Positions 49,791 through 57,789 of a stretch of DNA of 64,000 bases are shown here, piece by piece (within the stretch, counting starts at the first letter, position 1; the number at the start of each line of letters is the position of its first letter). A model generated the notes under the pieces. The model had not been told where the DNA came from. It did no database searches and was given only the letters and a program-made list of their open reading frames with translations. The translations under genes and the position numbers were made by a program. Source of the stretch: Streptomyces vinaceus (lineage in GTDB: Bacteria > Actinomycetota > Actinomycetes > Streptomycetales > Streptomycetaceae); NCBI RefSeq assembly GCF_008704935.1, contig NZ_CP023692.1, positions 3,295,001-3,359,000 on the forward strand, in the 5' to 3' direction.

Positions 49791-52700
49791 TCAGGAGGTG
49801 CGGCGCCCTTCCGGCGGCACCCCCATGGCATCGAAGAGCAAGTCGGCTCGCTCCCGGTACTCGGCCGCGGTCGGCCGGCCGAGCCGTTCGGCCGCGGCCG
49901 CCATCCCGTCCAGCGCGTGGGCCATCTCGACGCGGTAGCCCATCCCCTCGGCCACGTCGAGCGCCCGCTCGTGCAGCCGCAGGGCCTCCTCGTACCGGCC
50001 GTTGCGGCCGTGCTTGAGCGCCAGGAGGTTGTCCACCCGCGAGCGCCGCTGCGCCGAGGTCCGGGGGCTGATCAGTTCCAGGGCCCGGTCCTCGTGCTCC
50101 TGCGCCCGGCGGGCGTCGCCCAGCCGGTCGCTCACGTCGGAGGAGACGGCGAGCGCGAGGACCAGGTTCTCTTCCATGGCGGAGGCGCTCAGTGCCCACG
50201 ACCGCGTCACACTGTCGTGGGCGGCCTGGAAATCGCCCTTGCCGATCTGGGCCAGGGCCAGGCTCGTCCACGCGGTGACCTCCACCCCCGGAGAGGGGTA
50301 GGCCCGGCAGATCTCGATGACCTTGCGCAGGGCATCGGCCGCCTCGTCGTGGCGGCCGAGCGCCAGGCAGACGGTGCCGAGCGTGTTGAGGTCCTCCGCC
50401 TGCTGCTGGACGAGACCGGCGCCGTCCCCCTTCTGGAAGGCCCGTACCGCCTCGGTCGTGTAGCCGTACGAGCTCGCCAGGTTCCCCAGCGCGTAGTGCG
50501 CGAGACCGAGCAGTCCGAGGCACACGGCCTCGTCGTCCAGACCTCCGGCCTTCCGGGCCCAGTCGAGTGCCTCCTCCGCCGCGTCCACGGCCTCGGGGAA
50601 CCGGCCCAGCCTCCAGCGCGCCACCCCGAGGTTGTTGAGGGTCTGGCAGATGAGCAGGGGATCGCCCATGTTCCGCGTCGCGATGAGGCCCGCCCGGCAC
50701 ACCGACTCGAACTCCACGAACCTTCCGCGCAGGTTCAGGTGGAAAGACGCGTTGCGGGCCAGGGCGAACACCAGCTGTGGGCGCTCCTCGTGGCCGCCCC
50801 GGGCCAGGAGGGTCTGGATGCCCGCCGACTCCCGGTCGAACCACTCCAGGGTGCGGTCCTCGCGGCGCATCGGCGGCAGCGCGTACGCGGGACCGGGCGA
50901 GTCCACGTCCATGCTGCGGCGGGTGGGGAACAGCAGCGTGCACGCGGCCTCGGTCGCCGCCGTGTAATAGCCGAGCAGCCGGCCGTCGGCCTCCCGGGCC
51001 TCGCGCCCGCTCCTGCCCTCGCCGAGCGAGAGCGCGTACGTGCGCACCAGGTCGTGGAAGGCGTACCTCCCCGGGTCGTTCTGCACCAGCAGGTGCATGT
51101 CGAGGAGGTCCTCCAGCATGTCCTCCGCGTCCCGGACCCCGGTCTCCAGCAGGGCCGCGGCCGAATAGACGTCGACCTCGGCGCCCGGGTGCAGGCCGAG
51201 CAGGCAGAACGCGCCCTGGAGCTCGGGCTCCAGGGCCTTGTACGACAGGCTGAGCGTGGCGGCCACGCTGCGCTCGCCCGCGCTCAGCTCGTCCAGCCGC
51301 CGGGTCTCGTCCTCCAGCCGCTCGACCAGGTAGCGCACGGTCCAGCGGGGGCGGTTGCGCAGGCGCGCCACCGCCAGCCGCAGGGCCAGCGGCAGGTGAC
51401 CGCACAGCTCGGCGAGTTCGGCGGCGGCCTCCGGCTCCCTGGCCACCCGGTCGTCGCCGAGGATGTCGGCGAGCATCGCCCGGCTCTCCTGCGGCTCCAT
51501 CACCCCCAGCGAGATCCAGTCCGCCCCGTCCAGGTCGAGCAGCCGGGCCCGGCTGGTCACCAGTACCAGGCATTCGGCTGCGGACGGGAGCAGCGGCAGC
51601 ACCTGGCCGGCGTCGAGGGCGTTGTCGAAGAGCAGCAGCAGGCGCCGGCCCGTCAGCGTGGCCCGCCACAGGCCGATCAGGCCCGCCTCGTCGTCGGGGA
51701 TGCTGTCGGCCGCCACCCCGAGGGTGCGCAGCAGGCCCGAGAGGGTGGCGGCCGGCCGCTGCGGCTTCTCACCGGGGGTGAAGCCGCGCAGGTCGGCGTA
51801 GAGCTGCCCGTCCGGGTACTCCTCGGCGAGCTGGTACGCGGTGCGCACCGCCAGCGAGGTCTTGCCGCAGCCGCCCATGCCGTCGATCGCGACGACCCGG
51901 GGTCCTTCCCCCGCGTCCTGCCGACACGCATCCAGGACCTCGGCCAGCTCGCGCTCGCGGCCGGTGAAGTCGGGGATGCCTGGCGGCAGGGTGCAGGGGG
52001 CCCCGTGCAGCGAGGCGAGGGTCGGGAAACGGCTGCTCCCCAGTCCGGGAGGCTCCGATCTCGGGGCGTCCGGACCGGCCGCCTCCGGGGACTGCGGCGC
52101 GGGCGGGGCGGCCACGGACACCGGCCGGGCGGCCGGGCCCGCGAGTTCGGGGGAGGCGCGCAGGATGTCCTCGTACAGCTTGGTGAGCTGCGCGCTGGGG
52201 TCTATGCCGAGTTCCTCGACGAGCAGTTCGCGGACCTTGGCGTACTCGGCGAGCGCCTCGGCCTGCCGCCCGGAGCGGTACAGGGCCAGGATCAGGTGGC
52301 CGCGCAGCGATTCCCGCAGCGGGTGCTGGGCGATGAGGGTGCGCAGGTCGCCGATGAGTTCCCCGGACTCCCCCAGCGACAGGCGCAGTTCGAAGAGCTG
52401 CTCGGCCGCCCCCAGCCGGCGTTCTTCCAGTACGGCGCCCGCAGCCTCGACCACCGGGCCGCCCGCGCCCGACATCACCGGGCCGCGCCACAGCGCCAGG
52501 GCGGCGCGCAGTTGGTCGGCCGCCTCCTGGGACTGGCCCACGGCGACGGCGCGCCGGACCTGCTGTATGTGGCCGTTGAATTCGAGCAGGTCGAGCTGCT
52601 CGTCCGTCACCTGCACGCGGTAGCCGGGACCGTCCGTGACGATCAGCTTCCCGCCCCCCGGGATCCGACGCCGCAGGTCGGCGACGGCCTTGCGCACCTG

Positions 52701-52904
52701 ATGGGAAGCGGTTACCGGAGGTTCCTCATCCCATACCGCCTCCACAAGGCGGACAACCGGGACAATATTTCCCGGTTCGAGCAGCAGGGTGGCAAGAACT
52801 CGTTCGTAAATTTGACCGCCGAGCTTTAACCGATCTCCTGCCGTCCACCCTTCAAGTGGTCCGAGAATGTTGAAACGCACCTGGCTTTCCACAGAATTCG
52901 CCAT
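49791..52904 (-). CDS. Large SARP-type regulator (SARP-NB-ARC-TPR, AfsR-like) with a TTA codon
   Basis: About 1037 residues. The N-terminal OmpR-like winged helix (RFNILGPLEGW to GGGKLIVTDGPGYRVQV) is followed by a bacterial transcriptional activator domain (about 100-245, with LLEFNGHIQQVRRAV). The NB-ARC ATPase carries Walker A GMGGCGKTSLAV near 336-348. The rest is TPR repeats (about 700-1000). This is the layout of AfsR-type pathway activators, which bind direct repeats and recruit RNA polymerase. Codon 26 (52827-52829, read on the minus strand) is TTA, so bldA should limit its translation. The start at 52904 is uncertain, because AGGAGG is only two bases upstream. Candidate binding sites lie in its own promoter and in front of two other operons. 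Confidence 0.92.
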   Translation of the reverse strand: MANSVESQVRFNILGPLEGWTAGDRLKLGGQIYERVLATLLLEPGNIVPVVRLVEAVWDEEPPVTASHQVRKAVADLRRRIPGGGKLIVTDGPGYRVQVTDEQLDLLEFNGHIQQVRRAVAVGQSQEAADQLRAALALWRGPVMSGAGGPVVEAAGAVLEERRLGAAEQLFELRLSLGESGELIGDLRTLIAQHPLRESLRGHLILALYRSGRQAEALAEYAKVRELLVEELGIDPSAQLTKLYEDILRASPELAGPAARPVSVAAPPAPQSPEAAGPDAPRSEPPGLGSSRFPTLASLHGAPCTLPPGIPDFTGRERELAEVLDACRQDAGEGPRVVAIDGMGGCGKTSLAVRTAYQLAEEYPDGQLYADLRGFTPGEKPQRPAATLSGLLRTLGVAADSIPDDEAGLIGLWRATLTGRRLLLLFDNALDAGQVLPLLPSAAECLVLVTSRARLLDLDGADWISLGVMEPQESRAMLADILGDDRVAREPEAAAELAELCGHLPLALRLAVARLRNRPRWTVRYLVERLEDETRRLDELSAGERSVAATLSLSYKALEPELQGAFCLLGLHPGAEVDVYSAAALLETGVRDAEDMLEDLLDMHLLVQNDPGRYAFHDLVRTYALSLGEGRSGREAREADGRLLGYYTAATEAACTLLFPTRRSMDVDSPGPAYALPPMRREDRTLEWFDRESAGIQTLLARGGHEERPQLVFALARNASFHLNLRGRFVEFESVCRAGLIATRNMGDPLLICQTLNNLGVARWRLGRFPEAVDAAEEALDWARKAGGLDDEAVCLGLLGLAHYALGNLASSYGYTTEAVRAFQKGDGAGLVQQQAEDLNTLGTVCLALGRHDEAADALRKVIEICRAYPSPGVEVTAWTSLALAQIGKGDFQAAHDSVTRSWALSASAMEENLVLALAVSSDVSDRLGDARRAQEHEDRALELISPRTSAQRRSRVDNLLALKHGRNGRYEEALRLHERALDVAEGMGYRVEMAHALDGMAAAAERLGRPTAAEYRERADLLFDAMGVPPEGRRTS

Positions 52905-52976
52905 GGCCTCCTTGCCCATCCCCCTCAATGCCCCCTGCTGAAGAGCCTTCCCCAGGATCCTAAGAGCTTCCGGGAG

Positions 52977-53009
52977 GAAGCGGTAGCGAAGAGGGAACGA
53001 AGCGGGAAC
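52977..53009. promoter_or_regulatory. Candidate SARP box: three 11-bp direct repeats before the SARP gene
   Basis: Units GAAGCGGTAGC (52977), GAAGAGGGAAC (52988) and GAAGCGGGAAC (52999) follow each other without gap. Read on the minus strand they give GTTCCC repeats at 11-bp spacing, the spacing known for SARP heptamer sites. The block is 73 bases upstream of the SARP start and 45 bases upstream of the divergent transposase-like gene, so it could autoregulate the SARP. Confidence 0.65.
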
Positions 53010-53053
53010 GGCTCCTCGCACAGTTGCGTCCTGACTCGGACTCAGGAGCAGCG

Positions 53054-54427
53054 ATGAAGACTTTCGGCCTCGGCGCCAGCCGGCGGACCGTGCGCCGCGC
53101 GGCGAACCATTCCGGCACCCGGCCTGCCGCCGCGCACAGCGCCTACCAAGCACCTGTAGCCGCCCCTCCGGCACAGGACCCCCACTCCCCACCCGCCATA
53201 CCGTCGACCACGACGGCCGACCACAGAGCGCAGATCGTCGAAGCGATGATCTCGGAGCTCGCACCGCAGCTGTTCATGTCGCTGCGCCGCAGCGACCAGC
53301 GCGCCCGCGGCGAGCAGTACCTGCGGGGACTGCTCTACGCGGAAGGGCGCAAGTCGATCCGCAACATGGCCGGAGTCGTCGGCGGAGCCGGCACCGAGCA
53401 GTCGCTGCACCACTTCATCAGCGAATCCACCTGGAACTGGGCCCCGATGCGCGCGGCGCTCGCCCGGCACGTGGAGCAGACGGTCCAGCCCAAGGCCTGG
53501 GTCATCCAGTCCATGCCGATCCAGAAGGCGGGCGAGCAGTCGGCGGGGATAGACCGCCGGTTCGTCCCGGAGCTCGGGCACTCCGTCCACGGCCAGCACT
53601 CCTTCGGCCTGTGGATGGCCTCGGAGACGATGAGCACGCCGGTCAACTGGCGCCTGTACCTCTCCCCTTCCTGGCTCCAGGACGAGGAGAAGCGCCGCCG
53701 GGCCGACATCCCCGACTGGGTGGACGAGGAGTCCCCGGGCGAGTGCGCCACGGCCTCCGCCCTCGAACTCCTCGCCTGGGGCGACGTGGAGCGCCGCCCG
53801 GTGGTGCTGCCCTCCCGCGACTTCGTCAGCAGCGCGGTGCTCAGCCGCTTCCACGCCGCGGGAGTTCCCGTCATGGCCCGGATGCGGCCCATGGACCAGC
53901 TGCGGGTCGCCGACACGGCCATGCCCGGGTACGGCGCCGGACCGATACCGCTGTCCGACATGCTCCAGCACGTACGCGGGCTGCGCCGGCCCGTCGAATG
54001 GCTGGACCCCTCGTCGGGGACGCCCGTCGTACGCAGCACCCTGGTGGCGGGCATACGCGTCGAGCTGCCGCAGCCGCGCCGCTCGCCGGCCGGTCCGCAG
54101 CAGTGGCTGCTGATGGGCGAGTGGACCAACCGCAACGGCCCGCCCAGCGAGTTGTGGCTCACGGACCTCACCACCACCTCGCTCGACGGGCTGATGCGGC
54201 TGGCCAAGCTCAGCCGGCGGACGGCCTTCGACAGCGCCGTCACCGGGGAGCGGGCCGGCCTGCGCGATTTCGCCGGCCGCTCCTTCAAGGGCTGGCACCG
54301 TCACCTCACGCTCGCCTCGGCCGCCCACAGCGTCGCGATCGGCGCCGACCACGCCGCTGGCCGCACTCGGGCGGAGAATTCGTCCGACACTCCGTCGCGG
54401 AACCGGCCGCTGCGGCAGATGGGCTGA
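53054..54427 (+). CDS. IS701-type transposase-derived protein without catalytic aspartates (domesticated, regulator-like)
   Basis: 457 residues resembling the DDE_5/IS701 transposase family: RGLLYAEGRKSIRNMAGVVG, QSLHHFISESTWNW, VNWRLYLSPSWLQD and LWLTDLTTTSLDGLMRLAKL. The usual first catalytic box (a D-D-T-G sequence before KxG and SxGVxRQ) reads IQSMPIQKAGEQSAGIDRR. The second (V-A-D-x-x-Y-G) reads VVLPSRDFVSSAVLSRF. Neither keeps the expected aspartates. No terminal inverted repeats flank the gene. It is divergent from the SARP gene and has a good RBS (AGGAG). Full length with lost catalysis suggests a retained function such as DNA binding. Such genes recur in Streptomyces clusters, but the role here is unknown. 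Confidence 0.75.
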   Translation: MKTFGLGASRRTVRRAANHSGTRPAAAHSAYQAPVAAPPAQDPHSPPAIPSTTTADHRAQIVEAMISELAPQLFMSLRRSDQRARGEQYLRGLLYAEGRKSIRNMAGVVGGAGTEQSLHHFISESTWNWAPMRAALARHVEQTVQPKAWVIQSMPIQKAGEQSAGIDRRFVPELGHSVHGQHSFGLWMASETMSTPVNWRLYLSPSWLQDEEKRRRADIPDWVDEESPGECATASALELLAWGDVERRPVVLPSRDFVSSAVLSRFHAAGVPVMARMRPMDQLRVADTAMPGYGAGPIPLSDMLQHVRGLRRPVEWLDPSSGTPVVRSTLVAGIRVELPQPRRSPAGPQQWLLMGEWTNRNGPPSELWLTDLTTTSLDGLMRLAKLSRRTAFDSAVTGERAGLRDFAGRSFKGWHRHLTLASAAHSVAIGADHAAGRTRAENSSDTPSRNRPLRQMG

Positions 54428-54505
54428 GGCGTGTCGTCCGAGGATGACGGTACGCCGAGCAGAGGGGAATGTTCGGGGCCCGCTCCCATGCTCCCTCGGC
54501 CCGCC

Positions 54506-55705
54506 TCACGCGGGGCTTCCCGCGGTCTGCGGCGACTTCCCGGCGGCCGGGGCCGGCTGCGGGACACGCATCGCGACCAGGCCGACGGTGGTGAAGTAGA
54601 GGGCCCAGCCGAGCCAGGACCAGCCGCCCCAGCCGACGGAGGTGGTGATGAGAGGGGGCCCCACGACGGTGGTGACGGCGAAGCCGAGGTTGAAGGCGGC
54701 GAGGTAGCCGGTCTTGCGGCCCTCGGGGATGTGCAGCAGGGCGACGCCGGTGGCGCCGGACATGATGTACAGCTCCCCGAGGGAGAAGAGCAGCGCGGCT
54801 GCGACCACCAGGGCCAGGTTCGTGGTCGCGTCGCCGAACGCCGTCAGCGGTACGACCCCCGCTGCCAGAGCCGACAGCAGCCCGCCGCGCCGCATCATCC
54901 TGCGGGCCGTGCGGAAGTCGTCCGACCCCTTGCTGATCCGGACCTGGAGGGCGACGACGACGGCGGTGTTGAGGACCTGGACCAGGGTCACGGTCCAGGT
55001 GGGGGCCTGCGTCTGCTGGACCACCCACAGCGGGACCCCGAGTCCGAGGACCAGCGCCGACATGGTCAGGGCGCCGTACAGGACGGTGATGCGCAGGAAG
55101 GCCCGGTCGCGCAGGACACTGCCGCGTGAGGGGCCGCCCCGCGCGGCCCCGGCCGGGCGCCCGCCCTCGTCCAGGGTGCGGCAGACGGCGGCGCAGCCGA
55201 TGAACAGGACGGCGGAGAGCACCATCACGGCCCGGTAGGCCCAGGCCTCGTCGATCGCGATGGCCGCCCCGGAGGGCAGCGCGCCGGCCGCCATGCCGGC
55301 GTTGCGCAGCGACCGGAGCCGGGCGAGCGCCCCGACCGCCTCCTCGTTGCTCGCGCGGGCGATCAGGCCCGATTCGATCAGCGGGCTGATGCCCCGGCTC
55401 AGGACGCCCGCGACCGCCGAGGCGAGCAGGGCGGAGACGAAGGAGGAGGACACGGCCAGCGCCAGGAAGGCCGCGGCCCGGACCAGGAACAGCACGGTGA
55501 GCACCGTACGGGTGCCGAAGCGCTCGGCGGCCCGCGCGATGGGCATGGCCCCCAGCAGCGAGGTGATGCCGGCGATGCCGAGGACCAGCCCGATCTCGGC
55601 GTTGGGCAGTTCCACGGCCTTGTGGAAGAAGAGGACGGACAGGGACAGGTACATCCCGAGTCCGACGGCGTCGGACAGTCCAGTGGCGTAGATGCGTTTC
55701 CTCAT
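54506..55705 (-). CDS. MFS transporter (12-helix exporter)
   Basis: 399 residues with 12 predicted helices. The first reads YATGLSDAVGLGMYLSLSVL, then AEIGLVLGIAGITSLLGAMP and the loop IARAAERFGTRTVLT. Long helical pairs continue to WGGWSWLGWALYFTTVGLVA. This pattern resembles exporters linked to ATP-grasp peptide ligase clusters. The ATG at 55705 is chosen because GGGGA lies eight bases before it; a GTG at 55720 is also in frame. It ends the leftward group of double ATP-grasp, FMN reductase, ATP-grasp and MFS genes, so it is likely the exporter of their product. Convergent with the transposase-like gene. Confidence 0.87.
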   Translation of the reverse strand: MRKRIYATGLSDAVGLGMYLSLSVLFFHKAVELPNAEIGLVLGIAGITSLLGAMPIARAAERFGTRTVLTVLFLVRAAAFLALAVSSSFVSALLASAVAGVLSRGISPLIESGLIARASNEEAVGALARLRSLRNAGMAAGALPSGAAIAIDEAWAYRAVMVLSAVLFIGCAAVCRTLDEGGRPAGAARGGPSRGSVLRDRAFLRITVLYGALTMSALVLGLGVPLWVVQQTQAPTWTVTLVQVLNTAVVVALQVRISKGSDDFRTARRMMRRGGLLSALAAGVVPLTAFGDATTNLALVVAAALLFSLGELYIMSGATGVALLHIPEGRKTGYLAAFNLGFAVTTVVGPPLITTSVGWGGWSWLGWALYFTTVGLVAMRVPQPAPAAGKSPQTAGSPA

Positions 55706-55775
55706 CGAAGCGATCCCCACGTCATGAGTAGGCGGGATTGCGGAGTCGGGCGGGGCAGGGGGTGTGGGTCCACGG

Positions 55776-57161
55776 CTATGTGGCCCGGGCCAGGGCGGAC
55801 TCGGGCAGCGGCTCGGGCAGTGGCTCGGGCCCGGGCAGCGGCTCGGGCCCGGCCGGTGCGCCGGCCTCCCGCAGTTCGATGCCGAGGGCCCGCTCGATCC
55901 GGCCCGCGAGCTCCAGGGCCGCGGCGGGCGTCGGCGCGCCCAGCATGAACGTCGCCAGGTGCAGGGTCCGGTCCCGGCTCGCGGACTGGCCCACCTCGAA
56001 CCTCGGTCGCACGTAGGCCAGTTCGGGGTGGGCCGCCATCAGCTCCGGTACCGGGGTCTGGGCGGTCACCCGCCATTCGCCGGCCGGGATCGGGACCATC
56101 CTCACCAGGGCCGTCCGCGTGAACCGCGCCGCGGTGTCCGGCGCCAGCCCCAGTGCGCTGCGGCCGATCTGCTCGGCGTAGTCGTATCCCGCGCCGACCT
56201 CGAACATGACCGGCATGGGGCCGCCCGCACGGGCGTTGACCTCGATGACGCGCGGCCCGTCCGGGGTCAGCGCGATCTCCGTGTGCACGGCCCCCGTGGT
56301 CAGCCCGATGGCCCGGATCGCCCGGTCCGCGCAGTCGACGACCGCCGCCTGGACGGCCGCGTCGAGCCTCGACGGCATCGACGCGCCCTCCTCGGCGTAG
56401 CCGTGGCGCAGCCGGATCCGGTCGGAGACGGCCAGGTGGTGCCGCTCCCCGGCCGCGAGGAGCGATTCGACGCTGCAGTACGCGGCCCAGCCGCTGTCTC
56501 CGTCCGCCTCCAGTGCGAGACGCTCCTCCAGCAGGAAGACGTCCTCGCTCTGGAGGAAGGCCGAGACGGTGGCCCGGCCGTCGCGGTACGCCTCGACGAG
56601 TTCCCCGTACGTGCGGACCAGCCGCACGCTCTGGCTGCCGGCGCCGAGCGAGGGCTTGAAGACGGCCGGCAGGCCGATGCTCCGGGCCGCCTCCGCCAGA
56701 TCGGCCTCCTCCCGGATCTCCGCGAACCGCGGTGAGGGCACGCCGTGTTCGGCGAAGACCTGCCGCTGGCGGGACTTGGACTGGGCGATGCCCACCGCCT
56801 CGGGGGTGTTGCCCGGCAGCCCGAGGCGTTCGGCCAGCTCGGCCTGCGGCCGCAGCAGCAGCTCCGAGTAGGTGACCACGCCCGACAGCGGATACCGCTC
56901 GTGGAGGGCGAGGCCGACGGTCACGGCGTCGTCGAGGTCGGCCGCGGTGAGGAACTCGCCGCGCAGCGCGCGTGCGGCCCAGTCGGCGCGCACCGGTTCC
57001 GGGTCGCCCCAGGCCGCGATGTGGACGACGGAGACGGCCGGGCCGATCCGCGCGAGGGAGTCGAGCGCCGCGGCGGGCGGATGGCCGCCGATCCCCGAGA
57101 TCAGCAGCAGGTGCGGCTGGTCCTCGGGGCCGGCGGGCGGGCGGGCGGAGCGGGGGGTCAT
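55776..57161 (-). CDS. ATP-grasp domain ligase (single domain)
   Basis: 461 residues, ATP-grasp carboxylate-amine ligase. Family features: N-terminal Rossmann-like half (HLLLISGIGGHPPAAALDSL), GIAQSKSRQRQVFAEHGVPS, the ATP clamp IGLPAVFKPSLGAGSQSVRL and the metal site VHTEIALTPDGPRVIEVNAR with the family's Glu and Asn-Ala-Arg. A C-terminal tail with repeated Pro-Glu-Pro-Leu ends the protein. Reaction: ATP-driven activation of a carboxylate as acyl phosphate for amide formation with an amine or amino acid. It starts 76 bases after the FMN reductase stop, with GAAAGGA before the ATG. It is probably the second of two or three amide-forming steps of this sub-cluster. Confidence 0.9.
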   Translation of the reverse strand: MTPRSARPPAGPEDQPHLLLISGIGGHPPAAALDSLARIGPAVSVVHIAAWGDPEPVRADWAARALRGEFLTAADLDDAVTVGLALHERYPLSGVVTYSELLLRPQAELAERLGLPGNTPEAVGIAQSKSRQRQVFAEHGVPSPRFAEIREEADLAEAARSIGLPAVFKPSLGAGSQSVRLVRTYGELVEAYRDGRATVSAFLQSEDVFLLEERLALEADGDSGWAAYCSVESLLAAGERHHLAVSDRIRLRHGYAEEGASMPSRLDAAVQAAVVDCADRAIRAIGLTTGAVHTEIALTPDGPRVIEVNARAGGPMPVMFEVGAGYDYAEQIGRSALGLAPDTAARFTRTALVRMVPIPAGEWRVTAQTPVPELMAAHPELAYVRPRFEVGQSASRDRTLHLATFMLGAPTPAAALELAGRIERALGIELREAGAPAGPEPLPGPEPLPEPLPESALARAT

Positions 57162-57237
57162 GGCGCGTCCTTTCAGGTGACGGGCTTCGCTTCGCGGATA
57201 CGGTGGTCGGGCATCGGGGGGCCGGCGGCTCCGCGCG

Positions 57238-57789
57238 TCATCGGCCGGCGAGGGCCGCCGGGAGCCGGCGGGCGGAGCGGAACGAGAGCAGTTCGCCCAC
57301 CATCCGGTCCATCCGTATGTGCAGCTCCTCCAGCGGGACCCCCGGTGTGAAGTCGCTTCGGGCGGAGGCCACATGGGTGGGCACCGCCCACCCGCCGAGC
57401 GCCCTGACCACCGCCCGCATCTGGTCGCAGGCGGTGCCCGCGCCACGCGGTCCGCCGCCCGCGGCGATCAGCCCCACGGGCCGGTCGGCCAGCGCGTCGC
57501 CGGTGAGGTGGTCCAGGGCGTTCTTGAGCAGCCCGCTGTACGAGCCGTGGTAGACCGGCGTGGCGAAGACGGCGCCGCTCGCCTCGGCGACGCGGGCGCG
57601 CAGGGCCGCCGTCTGGCTGTACGGGGGCGGGTCGTCGTAGTCCTCGATCCGGTGGCGTCCGGGGAACTCCACGCTCAGGTCGAGGAGTTCGTACGCCGCC
57701 CCGGCCGCCCCGATCCGCTGGGCGGCCACCTCCAGGACCCGGCGCGAGACCGAGTCCGCGGAGGCGCTGCCGAGGATGCCGAGTATCAC
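57238..57789 (-). CDS. NADPH-dependent FMN reductase
   Basis: 183 residues, flavodoxin-like fold. ILGILGSASADSVSRRVLEV is the phosphate loop, and ATPVYHGSYSGLLKNALDHL is the FMN-binding motif of the NADPH_FMN_red family. GGPRGAGTACDQMRAVVRAL follows. The GTG start at 57789 overlaps the stop of the double ATP-grasp gene by four bases, so the two are translationally coupled. It could reduce a nitrogen-nitrogen or quinoid group on the ligase substrate, or supply reduced flavin. It is the fourth flavodoxin-fold reductase of the cluster and the closest relative of the one at 19232 by fold. Confidence 0.87.
   Translation of the reverse strand: MILGILGSASADSVSRRVLEVAAQRIGAAGAAYELLDLSVEFPGRHRIEDYDDPPPYSQTAALRARVAEASGAVFATPVYHGSYSGLLKNALDHLTGDALADRPVGLIAAGGGPRGAGTACDQMRAVVRALGGWAVPTHVASARSDFTPGVPLEELHIRMDRMVGELLSFRSARRLPAALAGR

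Noticed and set aside
53054..54427. An active insertion sequence
   Set aside because: No terminal inverted repeats or target duplication were found near the gene and the catalytic aspartate boxes are altered.
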